From: VXNF01 sp965116465
Lineage (GTDB): Bacteria > Actinomycetota > Acidimicrobiia > Acidimicrobiales > CATQHL01
Reading direction: 5' to 3'
DNA length: 64,000 nucleotides
NCBI GenBank assembly: GCA_965116465.1
Contig: OZ220687.1
Span: 1,922,001 to 1,986,000, forward strand
Position numbers and translations under genes: made by a program. The notes below the pieces were generated by a model. That model had not been told where the DNA came from. It saw nothing but the letters and a program-made list of their open reading frames with translations, and ran no database searches. Numbering within the stretch: position 1 is the stretch's first letter; each line of letters opens with the position of its first letter. Positions 44,827 to 52,937 of the stretch are shown here, piece after piece.

Positions 44827-44945
44827 GCAGTCCCGCGAACCGGACCAGGTTCGCAGCCCTCGCGGCGACGAACCTGCCCGATCTGAATGTGCTCGACGGC
44901 GGTGGGCGGGCGTCGCCCCGCTTGGACCGTCGTCGACCGGTCTGA
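44814..44945 (+). other. C-terminal cassette 5
   Basis: Encodes AIIVSSPANRTRFAALAATN and LPDLNVLDGGGRASPR, then TGA at 44943, in the frame congruent to 0. It resembles cassette 2 in SSPxNRTRFA. Its GTG overlaps the cassette 4 stop as GTGA. The frame is open from the second G tract through cassettes 3 and 4. Confidence 0.78.
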
Positions 44946-44958
44946 AGGGAGTCCGACG

Positions 44959-45651
44959 ATGGCCGACACGCTTCCCCTTGAGTTTGATCTCGACGAGCCG
45001 CTGTCCGACGACGACAACATCACCGACTGGTGCATCGAACGGTTTCGATCCCACTACGGCGACGACTCCATCAGCAAGGACGACATCTGGGAGTACCTGT
45101 ACGGCGTGATGCACGCCCCGGACTGGCGGGAGCGGTATCGCCACGACCTACAACGCAACCTGCCGCGGGTGCCGTTCGCCCCCGACTTCGAAGCGTTCCG
45201 GGCCGCAGGCCGCGCACTGATGGGCCTGCACATCGGCTACGAGACGGTGCCGGAATGGCCGGTGACCTGTCTCGTGGACGGGCGGCCGGACGAGGGCGAC
45301 GCCGCCACCGACGCCTACCGCATCGACGGTCGGATGCGTTGGGCCCGGGGCGAGGGGAGAGCCGAGGACCGCAGTGTGCTGGAGGTCAACGGGCGCTGCC
45401 GACTCGTGGACATTCCCGAAGAGGCTCACGAGTACACAGTCTCGGGTCGCTCACCGCTGGCCTGGGCCATCGACAGCCTGCGCCACAAGCACGACAAACC
45501 GTCGGGCATCACTGACGACCCCAACGGCTGGCACATCTGGGCCGACGAGCCGTTCAATCTGATCCGTCACCTTCGGCGCCTGGTTACCGTTGCGGTCGAG
45601 ACCACGAACATCGTGAGATCTCTGCCCCCGGCGCTCGCGACACCCGACTGA
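44959..45651 (+). CDS. Separately translated C-terminal domain of the type ISP enzyme
   Basis: A 230-residue protein matching the C-terminal domain normally fused at the end of type ISP enzymes: DNITDWCIERFRSHYGDDSISKDDIWEYLYGVMHAPDWRERY in the first half, then LPRVPFAPDFEAFRAAGRALMGLHIGYETV. ATG 44959 has a strong AAGGGAG site; a stop at 44884 in the same frame rules out fusion to any cassette without another frameshift. It is therefore made as a free polypeptide whichever cassette is used, and may assemble with the large chain. Its reading frame is clean and its composition matches its neighbours, so it is probably functional rather than debris. Confidence 0.85.
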   Translation: MADTLPLEFDLDEPLSDDDNITDWCIERFRSHYGDDSISKDDIWEYLYGVMHAPDWRERYRHDLQRNLPRVPFAPDFEAFRAAGRALMGLHIGYETVPEWPVTCLVDGRPDEGDAATDAYRIDGRMRWARGEGRAEDRSVLEVNGRCRLVDIPEEAHEYTVSGRSPLAWAIDSLRHKHDKPSGITDDPNGWHIWADEPFNLIRHLRRLVTVAVETTNIVRSLPPALATPD

Positions 45652-45738
45652 CGGGGGGCGGCCGCCTCGACAGTTGCGGCGGGCACTGGGGACAGGCGGC
45701 GCCTGGGACGTCCTCGCGAGCGAGTCCGGCGCTGCCGC

Positions 45739-46413
45739 TCAGGTGTCTGGTGCTATCACTTGCCAGCCGTCGCGCTTGAGGGCCTCGGAGGCCGGGGTCG
45801 GGTTACGGTGCACTGCCGCCCTGAGCTGTCGGTCGTGGTATTCGTCTCGTGAACTGTGCAGGGCGCTCTGCCATCCCTGTCGGGGTGTGACGAGGCGCTC
45901 GAGGATGCAGAATTCGATGATGTCTTCGAGGCATGGGCGGAAGCGGCGACCCCCGACGGGCAGGTGAAGGTCGGCCGGCTTGTCCTTGCCGCGCCCGCCG
46001 GCCTGCAGCATGTGGCGGAGGACGTCGGCTTCCCCGTGGATGTGGAAATGCGCCTCAGGGAACTCGTTGGGGGGTTCCCGTACGAAGTCGTAGGTGAGGA
46101 TCGGAGCCGTGTCGCTGTCAGCTTGGAGTGTGTAGGTGCTCTTGTCGGTTGTGAGGAAAGTACCGGAATCGTCCAGTTCGAGTGTGTGGAGCACACTCAG
46201 ATAAAGGCGCGCCGGCGCCTTGGAGATCGTCAGCGGGACACATTCGCCGACCGGATTGTTCTCGCTCACCTCGTAGCCGATCACGGCGCGCCCATGTCGG
46301 TCCATGTAGGAGCGCAAACGGATGCCGTCTGTGACGGTTCGGTTGAGAAGCTCCGTCAGGTCGCCCGCAAACTCCCTGGCCTGAGACTTCAGGTCAGGCC
46401 GGCGACGGCTCAA
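45739..46413 (-). CDS. Hypothetical protein in the defence island
   Basis: I do not recognise this 224-residue protein. It is soluble, with a middle block EAHFHIHGEAD that is His-rich and could bind metal, and PVGGRRFRPCLEDIIEFCILERLV, a well-ordered amphipathic stretch. The only start in frame near the N terminus is TTG 46413, which lies inside the 3' end of the small gene upstream (20-base overlap); translational coupling would explain the weak start. It converges with the restriction gene. A two-gene toxin-antitoxin or accessory defence unit is possible but unproven. Confidence 0.6.
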   Translation of the reverse strand: MSRRRPDLKSQAREFAGDLTELLNRTVTDGIRLRSYMDRHGRAVIGYEVSENNPVGECVPLTISKAPARLYLSVLHTLELDDSGTFLTTDKSTYTLQADSDTAPILTYDFVREPPNEFPEAHFHIHGEADVLRHMLQAGGRGKDKPADLHLPVGGRRFRPCLEDIIEFCILERLVTPRQGWQSALHSSRDEYHDRQLRAAVHRNPTPASEALKRDGWQVIAPDT

Positions 46414-46600
46414 AGGATGACACGACGAACCACGCCCGTCGAGCGATCTCGCTGGAGAAGCTCCCCGCCTTGGCCTGTTGCTGGAGTTCCTCCCAGGTGC
46501 AGCCTGCGCGGGCGAGAGCGTTGTCGATGACAGCGCGTACGCCTGCGTCGTCCAACACGTCGACCTCGATGTCGCGATAGCGATCCTGTTGCCCGGTCAT
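46394..46600 (-). CDS. Small hypothetical protein, first gene of a two-gene unit
   Basis: A 68-residue acidic-to-neutral helical protein (MTGQQDRYRDIEVDVLDD, then ALARAGCTWEELQQQAKAGSF). Trp-Glu-Glu-Leu after a Cys resembles the helix-turn segment of small DNA-binding or antitoxin proteins, but no family is clear. It overlaps the next gene by 20 bases. Small upstream gene plus larger coupled gene is the usual layout of antitoxin plus toxin; this is inference only. Confidence 0.55.
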   Translation of the reverse strand: MTGQQDRYRDIEVDVLDDAGVRAVIDNALARAGCTWEELQQQAKAGSFSSEIARRAWFVVSSFEPSPA

Positions 46601-46992
46601 GGTGTTCTCATTCCATCTTGCCCGACCCGACGGCCCGGTCGGCCCCCGCTTGCCGCAATGCTCTCACACATCATGCTACGGGGCTGTGACAGTCTCCTGC
46701 GACGAGTCCAGCCGGCTCGGGCCATGGTGCGCCTCAAATTTGGAACGGGTCGAAGCGCTGGAGTTGCTTCCACCGGTCATCGCGCATCTCACGTCGCCGA
46801 GGCGTCTGGGCTTGGCCGCAAGACGGTCACCACGAGCGTCGAAGCCGGTTCCCTTCGCGCGTGACGTCGCCACGATCCTGTCGCGACTGAACACCGAGCT
46901 ATGCGCGCCCCGGTGGCCGAGCACCCCCGCAGACAGCGATCGTCATGAAGCCGGTGCACCACGTGGTTCGGTGTCGCTGCGAGAGGTGCCTG
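46601..46992. other. 392-base gap without a recognisable gene
   Basis: Open frames exist on both strands but none shows a family motif, ribosome site or biased composition. Local AT content is slightly higher than in the neighbouring genes. It separates the defence island from the sel genes and should contain the promoter of the two hypothetical genes, which read away from it. Confidence 0.5.
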
Positions 46993-48750
46993 TCAGTCGA
47001 TGCCCTCATGTGACGCGGTCCGGCCCGGGAGGCGGCGCCCGGCGATCCGCAGGTCGCCGCGGCGGCGGGTCATGCCGCCGGCGTCCAGAGCCGCCAGCAG
47101 CGGTAGGGCGTACTTCCGGGTCGTCCCGACGGCGTCGCGGAACTCGGCCACGGTGAACCCCTCGGGGCACGCCTCCAGCAGGCCGGCCACCACCCCGGCG
47201 GCACGGTCCACGGCGGCGGCGGGGAAGATCACGCCGTCCACCGAGACCACCAAGCCCCGTCGCAACATCTCCCGCAGTTCCGCCGGCGCCACGGCGGGCA
47301 CACCCGGCGCCGAAGGTTCGGGGGGCGAGAAGGGCTGCTGTTGCAGTGCGGCCAGGAACGGATGCTCCGCCAGCGTGTCGACCCGGCGCGCGGGATGCAC
47401 CCGTCCCGCCTCGATGACGACGTCGTCGAGATGGGTGGCCACGGCGCGCTCCTGCTCGCTGAGGCCGGCCAGGTCGAGTCCCAGGCTCGCCGCTTCGGCG
47501 ATCCGCGCACGGATCTCCTCCTGCGCCTCCTGGAGCGTCGCTGGGTCGACCACCCAGCCGGCGAGGTTCGGCCGGCGCCGTTCGCCGGTGAGGCGCCACA
47601 GGTCGTCGGGCCGCACCCAGCCTCGCTCGGCGATCACCCGGTCCACCGAGCGATCGGGCCGGGCGACCGCGGCGGGGAGGCGTGGGTCCACATCCAGGAT
47701 CTCGCCCCCGCCGACCGTCTCGGCCCGCCCGCTCTCGCGCAGCACGAAGCGGTCACCAGGTCGCAGCGGCAGCCGGCAGGGAAGGTGCAGGCGCACGGCG
47801 CCCTGGCTGCCCGGACGTATCGTCTCGCTGCCCAGCACGCGCAGGCGCACGCTGAACTCGCCCGCGCCCAGGTAGGCCACGTAGGCGCCTCGCCGGGACA
47901 CCTCGTGGTCCAGCGATTCCAGCACGGCCAGGGAGGCGTCGACGGTGCGGGTCAGGTGCCATTGATCCTCCCGGACGACCACGTGGCCGCGTCCCACGTC
48001 GCCGTGGTTGATGCCGACGAGGTTCAAGGCGGCGCGATGGCCGGGGCCCACGCTGGGTTGAGCGGCGTAGAGACTCTGGATGGCGCGCACCCGCACACGC
48101 CGTCGGCCCGGCCGGACCGCCAGCTCGTCACCGGTGGTGACAGCTCCACCGGTGAGGGTGCCGGTGACCACGGTGCCCGCGCCGGGCGCCACGAAGGCCC
48201 GGTCCACCCACAGACGGGGCCGGCCGCCGTCGGTTGCCGTAGGCGTGCGGGCCAGCAGCCGGTCGAGGGCTGCGACGAAGTCCTCCATACCCGTCCCCGA
48301 GACGCTGTCGGTCGCCACGATCTCGGCGGCGGCCAGGAACGTGCCCGCCAAGTGGTCCGAGACGTCGAGGCGAGCGATCGCGGCCAACTCATCGTCCACG
48401 AGGTCCACCTTGGTGAGCACCACCAATCCACTGGTGATGCCCAGCAGTTCCAGGATGCGCAGGTGCTCCTCCGACTGCGGCTTCCAGCCCTCGGTGGCGG
48501 CGACGACGAAGATGCAGGCGTCGGTGGCACCCACGCCGGCCAGCATGTTCCGGATGAACCTGATGTGACCGGGCACGTCCACGATGGCGCAGCGTCGCCC
48601 GCTCGGCATCTCGGCGGCGGCGAACCCCAGATCGATCGTCAGACCGCGGCGCTGCTCCTCCTCGAACCGGTCGGGATCGGTGCCGGTCAGGGCCTTGACC
48701 AGCGTGGACTTGCCGTGGTCGACGTGACCGGCGGTGGCGACGACGTGCAC
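46993..48750 (-). CDS. selB: Selenocysteine-specific elongation factor
   Basis: A 585-residue SelB, the GTPase that carries selenocysteinyl-tRNA to recoded UGA codons. GTP-binding motifs are AGHVDHGKST, the DVPGH switch region and TKVDL. EF-Tu-like domains 2 and 3 follow, then C-terminal winged-helix repeats, the last being FTVAEFRDAVGTTRKYALPLLAALD, which binds the SECIS hairpin. GTG 48750 starts MHVVATAGHVDHGK. It follows selA by 27 bases in the same operon. Its client in this window is the UGA-containing gene at 10863-11399. Confidence 0.97.
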   Translation of the reverse strand: MHVVATAGHVDHGKSTLVKALTGTDPDRFEEEQRRGLTIDLGFAAAEMPSGRRCAIVDVPGHIRFIRNMLAGVGATDACIFVVAATEGWKPQSEEHLRILELLGITSGLVVLTKVDLVDDELAAIARLDVSDHLAGTFLAAAEIVATDSVSGTGMEDFVAALDRLLARTPTATDGGRPRLWVDRAFVAPGAGTVVTGTLTGGAVTTGDELAVRPGRRRVRVRAIQSLYAAQPSVGPGHRAALNLVGINHGDVGRGHVVVREDQWHLTRTVDASLAVLESLDHEVSRRGAYVAYLGAGEFSVRLRVLGSETIRPGSQGAVRLHLPCRLPLRPGDRFVLRESGRAETVGGGEILDVDPRLPAAVARPDRSVDRVIAERGWVRPDDLWRLTGERRRPNLAGWVVDPATLQEAQEEIRARIAEAASLGLDLAGLSEQERAVATHLDDVVIEAGRVHPARRVDTLAEHPFLAALQQQPFSPPEPSAPGVPAVAPAELREMLRRGLVVSVDGVIFPAAAVDRAAGVVAGLLEACPEGFTVAEFRDAVGTTRKYALPLLAALDAGGMTRRRGDLRIAGRRLPGRTASHEGID

Positions 48751-48777
48751 GGTGCCCTCGCCGCAGATTTCCGCCGG

Positions 48778-50100
48778 CTACGCGTCGCCGCCGGCCACGC
48801 AGGCCCTGCAGGCTGCGGCCACGATGTCGTCGTCGGCGGGGTCCACGGTGCGCAGATCCAGGAAGGTCCGCTGCCCGGTCACCCTGGCCACGACCGGCAC
48901 GTCGTGGTGGCGCAGGGCCTTGGTCCGGTCACCGGTCAGCACGGTTCCCGCCGAGGGGATTTCGACGCCCGGAAGCGTGCCGCCGCCGGTGGTGGCCGCC
49001 ATGTCGCACACCTCCCCGACGCCGAGCGCCTCGGCGCGGGCACGCAGGTCGGCGACCGGGCGCGTCGCCATGTTCCAGAAGGGAATGTCGTCGCCGCGCC
49101 GGTGCAGGTAGGTGAGCGCCAGAGCCTGCAACTCGGCCAGCACCAGGCCGCCGGCCCGGAAGGCACGGGCCAGTGGATGGCGGGCGCAGCGCGCCACCAG
49201 CTCGGCGCTGCCGGCGATGATCCCGGCCTGTGGGCCCCCCAGCAGCTTGTCGCCCGAGAATGTCACCAGGTCGGCTCCGGCGGCGAGGGTCTGGCGAGCC
49301 GCGGGCTCGCCGCGCAGCCACGGCGGGGGCCCGCCCGCCAGCCACTGGCAGGCCTCGTCGAGGAGACCCGACCCGATGTCGACCACCAGCGGCACGCCGA
49401 GGTTCGCCAGCTCGCCGACCGCCGGCGCCTCGGTGAACCCCACGATGCGGTAGTTGGACTGGTGCACCCGCAGGCACAGCGCCACGTCGCCCGTCTCGAC
49501 TGCGGTCGCATAGTCCTGGCGCCGGGTCCGGTTCGTGGTGCCCACCTCCACCAGCCGTGCGCCCGACTGCGCCACGATCTCCGGCACCCGGAATCCGCCG
49601 CCGATCTCCACGAGCTCGCCGCGGCTGACCGCCACGCCGCGGCCTGCGGCGAGCGCGCCCAGCACCAGGGTGACCGCGGCGGCGCAGTTGTTGACCACCA
49701 GCGCGGCCTCGGCGCCGCAGAGCCGCGCCAGCAGCCCCCCGGCGTGGGCGTGGCGATCCCCGCGGGCGCCGAGCTGCGTATCGAACTCCAGATTGCTGTA
49801 GCGAAGAGGCGTCCCGGCCGTCCCGCCCGTGGCGGTCCCCAACGGCGCCCGGCCCAGGTTGGTGTGCAGCAGGACACCGGTGGCGTTGATCACGGGCCGC
49901 AACAGCGACCGCTCCATGGCTGCCGCGCGCTCGGCGGCACCGGCGGGGTCGCCGGCGGCAATGGCCTCCCGGGCGGCGTCGACCAGCAATCCGTGGGGCA
50001 GGCCGCTGCCGGCGAGGGACTGCGCCAACGAGTCCACGCTGGGCGGTCGGGTGATCCCCTCGGTGGCCGGCGGCTCCGCGGAGCCGGGGCGGTCGCTCAC
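48778..50100 (-). CDS. selA: L-seryl-tRNA(Sec) selenium transferase
   Basis: A 440-residue PLP enzyme that converts seryl-tRNA(Sec) to selenocysteinyl-tRNA(Sec) with selenophosphate. The PLP Lys lies in VTFSGDKLLGGPQAG. NATGVLLHTNLGRAPLG is the family N-terminal signature. GTG 50100 is preceded at seven bases by TAGCCT, suggesting a leaderless mRNA. It is the first gene of selA-selB. No selD (selenophosphate synthase) is in the window. Confidence 0.97.
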   Translation of the reverse strand: MSDRPGSAEPPATEGITRPPSVDSLAQSLAGSGLPHGLLVDAAREAIAAGDPAGAAERAAAMERSLLRPVINATGVLLHTNLGRAPLGTATGGTAGTPLRYSNLEFDTQLGARGDRHAHAGGLLARLCGAEAALVVNNCAAAVTLVLGALAAGRGVAVSRGELVEIGGGFRVPEIVAQSGARLVEVGTTNRTRRQDYATAVETGDVALCLRVHQSNYRIVGFTEAPAVGELANLGVPLVVDIGSGLLDEACQWLAGGPPPWLRGEPAARQTLAAGADLVTFSGDKLLGGPQAGIIAGSAELVARCARHPLARAFRAGGLVLAELQALALTYLHRRGDDIPFWNMATRPVADLRARAEALGVGEVCDMAATTGGGTLPGVEIPSAGTVLTGDRTKALRHHDVPVVARVTGQRTFLDLRTVDPADDDIVAAACRACVAGGDA

Positions 50101-50107
50101 AGCACCC

Positions 50108-50113
50108 AGGCTA
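50108..50113 (-). promoter_or_regulatory. Likely -10 element (TAGCCT) for leaderless selA
   Basis: TAGCCT lies seven bases before GTG 50100, and there is no ribosome site between. The element sits in the short gap after the acyl-CoA dehydrogenase stop. Confidence 0.5.
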
Positions 50114-50121
50114 TGGCCCCG

Positions 50122-51285
50122 TCACAGCCCCCTGGGCAGCCCGCACGACTCGGCGATGAGGCTGCGCGCCATCTCGTTGTTGATGGGGGCGATCCGGTAG
50201 ATGCGGGTGTCGCGCCAGTAGCGCTGCATGTGGGTCTCGGCGGCATAGCCCATGCCGCCGAGCATCTGGATGCCCAGGTCGGCGGCCGCGACCGCGTACT
50301 CCGAGGCCAGCACCTTGGCCATCGTGGCCTCGGTCCCGCACGGCTCGCCGATCGACTGCAGCCAGGCGGCCTCGTAGGTGACCAGTTCGGCCTGGCGCTG
50401 CCACATCCTGATGTCGGCCACGTAGTGCTGCAGCGCCTGGAACTCGCCGATCCGGCGCCCGAACGCTTCCCGCTCGTTCAGGTGGGCCACCGCCTCCTCC
50501 AGCACGCCCTCCAAAACGCCGCAGCAGAGCGCCGCCACCAGGATGCGCTCGTTGTTGAGCGTGGCGAGCAGTTGGTGCCAGCCGCGCCCGGGCTCGCCCA
50601 GGACGAGCCCGTCCGGAACGAAGACCTCGTCGAGGTGGACCTCGTAGGAGGGAACGGCCCGCATGCCCAGCTTCGGGATCGGGGTCAGCTCGAGACTCTC
50701 GCTGGGCTGGGGCACCAGGAAGACGGTCGTGCCCAGGCTCTTGCGGGGCGGATCCGGGTCGGAACGGGCCAGCAGCAGGAGGTAGTCCGACTGCGCCGCG
50801 GCCGTGCACCAGATCTTCCGGCCGCTGATTCGCCAGCCGCCGTCGCAGCGCGCCGCCCTGGTGCGCAGCGCCCCCAGCAGGTCGGTGCCACCGCCGGGCT
50901 CGGTGACGGAGATGGCGAACCGCAGCCTGCCCACGGCCAGGTCGGGGAGGAAGCGCTCCTTCTGCTCGTCGCTGCCGAATGCGGCGAGCGACTTGGCGCC
51001 GGCGAAGGAGGAGATGCCCCATATCCACGTCAGACCGGCGAGCGACCGCCCCAATTCCTGGCACAGCAGGGCCTGATCGACGGCGTCACCACCCTGGCCG
51101 CCATAGGCAGGGTCGATGCCGATGGCGTGGAAGTCGGCCGCCGCCATCCTGTCCCAGAGCTCGAAGGGGTACTGGCCCTCGGCGCCTTCGAGATCGCGGG
51201 CCACCGACTTGGGGCATTCCCGCTCCACCCAGTCGCGCAGCATCCGGCGGAATTCCAGCTGCTCGTCGCTGAAGCGGAAGTTCAC
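50122..51285 (-). CDS. Acyl-CoA dehydrogenase
   Basis: A 387-residue acyl-CoA dehydrogenase of the CaiA/AcdA-like group. MNFRFSDEQLEFRRMLRDWV opens the N-terminal helical domain, AISVTEPGGGTDLLGALRT contacts FAD, and IQMLGGMGYAAETHMQRYWRD and IYRIAPINNEMARSL close it. Unlike the two paralogues with VDGAND, this one has the IAPINNEM form common in the family. Its ATG overlaps the mrp stop by 4 bases. Substrate not evident. Confidence 0.93.
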   Translation of the reverse strand: MNFRFSDEQLEFRRMLRDWVERECPKSVARDLEGAEGQYPFELWDRMAAADFHAIGIDPAYGGQGGDAVDQALLCQELGRSLAGLTWIWGISSFAGAKSLAAFGSDEQKERFLPDLAVGRLRFAISVTEPGGGTDLLGALRTRAARCDGGWRISGRKIWCTAAAQSDYLLLLARSDPDPPRKSLGTTVFLVPQPSESLELTPIPKLGMRAVPSYEVHLDEVFVPDGLVLGEPGRGWHQLLATLNNERILVAALCCGVLEGVLEEAVAHLNEREAFGRRIGEFQALQHYVADIRMWQRQAELVTYEAAWLQSIGEPCGTEATMAKVLASEYAVAAADLGIQMLGGMGYAAETHMQRYWRDTRIYRIAPINNEMARSLIAESCGLPRGL

Positions 51286-52463
51286 GTACGTTGGCGCCTC
51301 AGGCTGACAGGAGTCCCGGCCAGGTGCGCGCTGCAGCCGGCCAGTTCGCCCGCCGGCACCAGCTCGTCGACGAGCCGCTTGGCGATGTCCCGGACGGCTT
51401 CGGCGGCCGGGCCCTCGCCCAGCACGAACGGCTCGCCGGCGTCGCTGGCGGGCGAGACCGTCGGGTCGATCGGCACCTTGCCCAGCAGTGGTGCCCCGAT
51501 CTCGACGGCGAGCGCCTCGCCGCCGCCCTCGCCGAACAGCGCGTGCGCCGTGCCGTCGGGGTCGACGTAGGCGGTCATGTTCTCGATGACGCCGGCGATG
51601 CGCAGGTAGTTGTTGCGACCCATGTTGGCGGCGCGCGCCGCCACGTTCTGCACGCTGCGCGACGGCGTCGTGACGATGATCATCTCAGCCCGGGGCAGCA
51701 GCTTGGCGATCCCCATCTGCACGTCACCGGTCCCCGGGGGCATGTCCACCACCAGGAAGTCCATGGGCCCCCAGAGCACGTCCTCCAGGAAGTGCCGCAC
51801 CGCTCGGTTCAGGATGAGGCCGCGCCACATCAGCGCGGTCTGCTCGTCGTCCACCAGGAGCCCCATCGAGACGACCTTGAGTGTGCCCTCGCCGATCTCC
51901 CGGGTCTGCGGGAGGATCTTGCGTTCGGTCTCGGCGCCCTCGAGCCGCCCGGTCAGGTCGAGCATGCGGGGCACCGAGTAGCCCCAGATGTCGGCGTCGA
52001 GCAATCCCACGATGTGCCCCTCGGTGGCCAGCGCCATGGCGAGGTTCACCGAGATCGAGGACTTGCCGACACCTCCCTTGCCCGATGCGATCAGCAGCAC
52101 CTTGGTGGTGATCGGGATCTCCGTGTCGGGTGCGTTCTCGGCCACGTTGCGCCGGGCGATGGCCATGGCCTTCGCCTTGCCCTCGCTGGAGAGTTCGGTC
52201 CAGGAGATGTCCACCCCGCTGACGCCCGGCAGGGATGCAACCCGGTTGCGCACGTCGCGCCGGATCTGCGCCCGCAGGGGGCAACCCATGGTGGTGAGGG
52301 CGACGGTGACGGTGACCTGGCCGGAGGGATCGATCTCGGCTCCCGGAACCATGCCCAACTCGACGATATTGCTCCCGAGTTCGGGGTCGATGACGTCGCG
52401 TAGCAGCGCCATGACGGCCTCGGCGGTCGGTGGTTGCGGATCGTGCGTCGGGGTGACGGTCAC
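51282..52463 (-). CDS. mrp: Mrp/ApbC iron-sulfur cluster carrier ATPase
   Basis: A 393-residue Mrp-family P-loop ATPase that transfers Fe-S clusters to target proteins. An N-terminal MIP18/DUF59 domain (VIDPELGSNIVELGMV) is followed by the deviant Walker A SGKGGVGKSS, then DADIWGYSVPRML and FLVVDMPPGTGDVQ. GTG 52463 (MTVTPTHDP) is chosen because it starts about 20 residues before the DUF59 domain; the longer upstream frame lacks family features. It is divergent from the IscA/ErpA-type gene, so the two Fe-S genes may share the 153-base control region. Confidence 0.95.
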   Translation of the reverse strand: MTVTPTHDPQPPTAEAVMALLRDVIDPELGSNIVELGMVPGAEIDPSGQVTVTVALTTMGCPLRAQIRRDVRNRVASLPGVSGVDISWTELSSEGKAKAMAIARRNVAENAPDTEIPITTKVLLIASGKGGVGKSSISVNLAMALATEGHIVGLLDADIWGYSVPRMLDLTGRLEGAETERKILPQTREIGEGTLKVVSMGLLVDDEQTALMWRGLILNRAVRHFLEDVLWGPMDFLVVDMPPGTGDVQMGIAKLLPRAEMIIVTTPSRSVQNVAARAANMGRNNYLRIAGVIENMTAYVDPDGTAHALFGEGGGEALAVEIGAPLLGKVPIDPTVSPASDAGEPFVLGEGPAAEAVRDIAKRLVDELVPAGELAGCSAHLAGTPVSLRRQRT

Positions 52464-52616
52464 GCTGCGAAGTCTACGGGGCGGTGCGTGGCCGGGGCCG
52501 TGCCGGCCCGGGGCCGACTCGGGTAAGCTGACCGGGCCGGTCCGTCCTGCGGATCTGCGAATCGGAGCCCCTTCGGAGGCACCGATGAGGCGAGGCAATA
52601 GACCAAGGAGTGCTCC

Positions 52617-52937
52617 ATGATCACGCTCACTCCCGCAGCGGCGGGCAAGGTCGGCGAGTTGCTCACCCAGGAGGGCGAAGAGGGTCTGGCACTGCGGGTG
52701 GCCGTCCGCCCCGGTGGCTGCTCGGGGTTCAGTTACGAGATGTACTTCGACACCGACGTCGACGAGAACGACCAGAGTGCCAACTTCGAAGGCGTCGACG
52801 TCATCGTGGATGCCTCCAGCGCCATGCTGTTGCAGGGCGCCACACTGGACTACAGCGACAGCCTGCAGAACGCCGGCTTCTCCATCGACAACCCCAACGC
52901 CCAGCGCACCTGCGGCTGCGGGCAGTCCTTCAGCTGA
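52617..52937 (+). CDS. IscA/ErpA (HesB) iron-sulfur assembly protein
   Basis: A 106-residue A-type Fe-S carrier. The three cluster-binding Cys are in RPGGCSGFSYEM and TCGCGQSF. It receives clusters from the scaffold and passes them on; the divergent mrp gene performs a similar role. A TAAGCT sequence at 52524-52529 may be the -10 box, leaving an 80-base leader. Its stop overlaps the presumed start of the next gene. Confidence 0.95.
   Translation: MITLTPAAAGKVGELLTQEGEEGLALRVAVRPGGCSGFSYEMYFDTDVDENDQSANFEGVDVIVDASSAMLLQGATLDYSDSLQNAGFSIDNPNAQRTCGCGQSFS

Noticed and set aside
46599..47156. 185-codon + strand open frame between the hypothetical genes and selB
   Set aside because: Its second half is antisense to selB, and the first half is Arg/Pro/Ser-rich with no motif or ribosome site.
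47341..51570. 1409-codon open frame on the + strand
   Set aside because: It runs antisense across selB, selA and an acyl-CoA dehydrogenase, all well supported. Long stop-free antisense frames are expected at this GC content.
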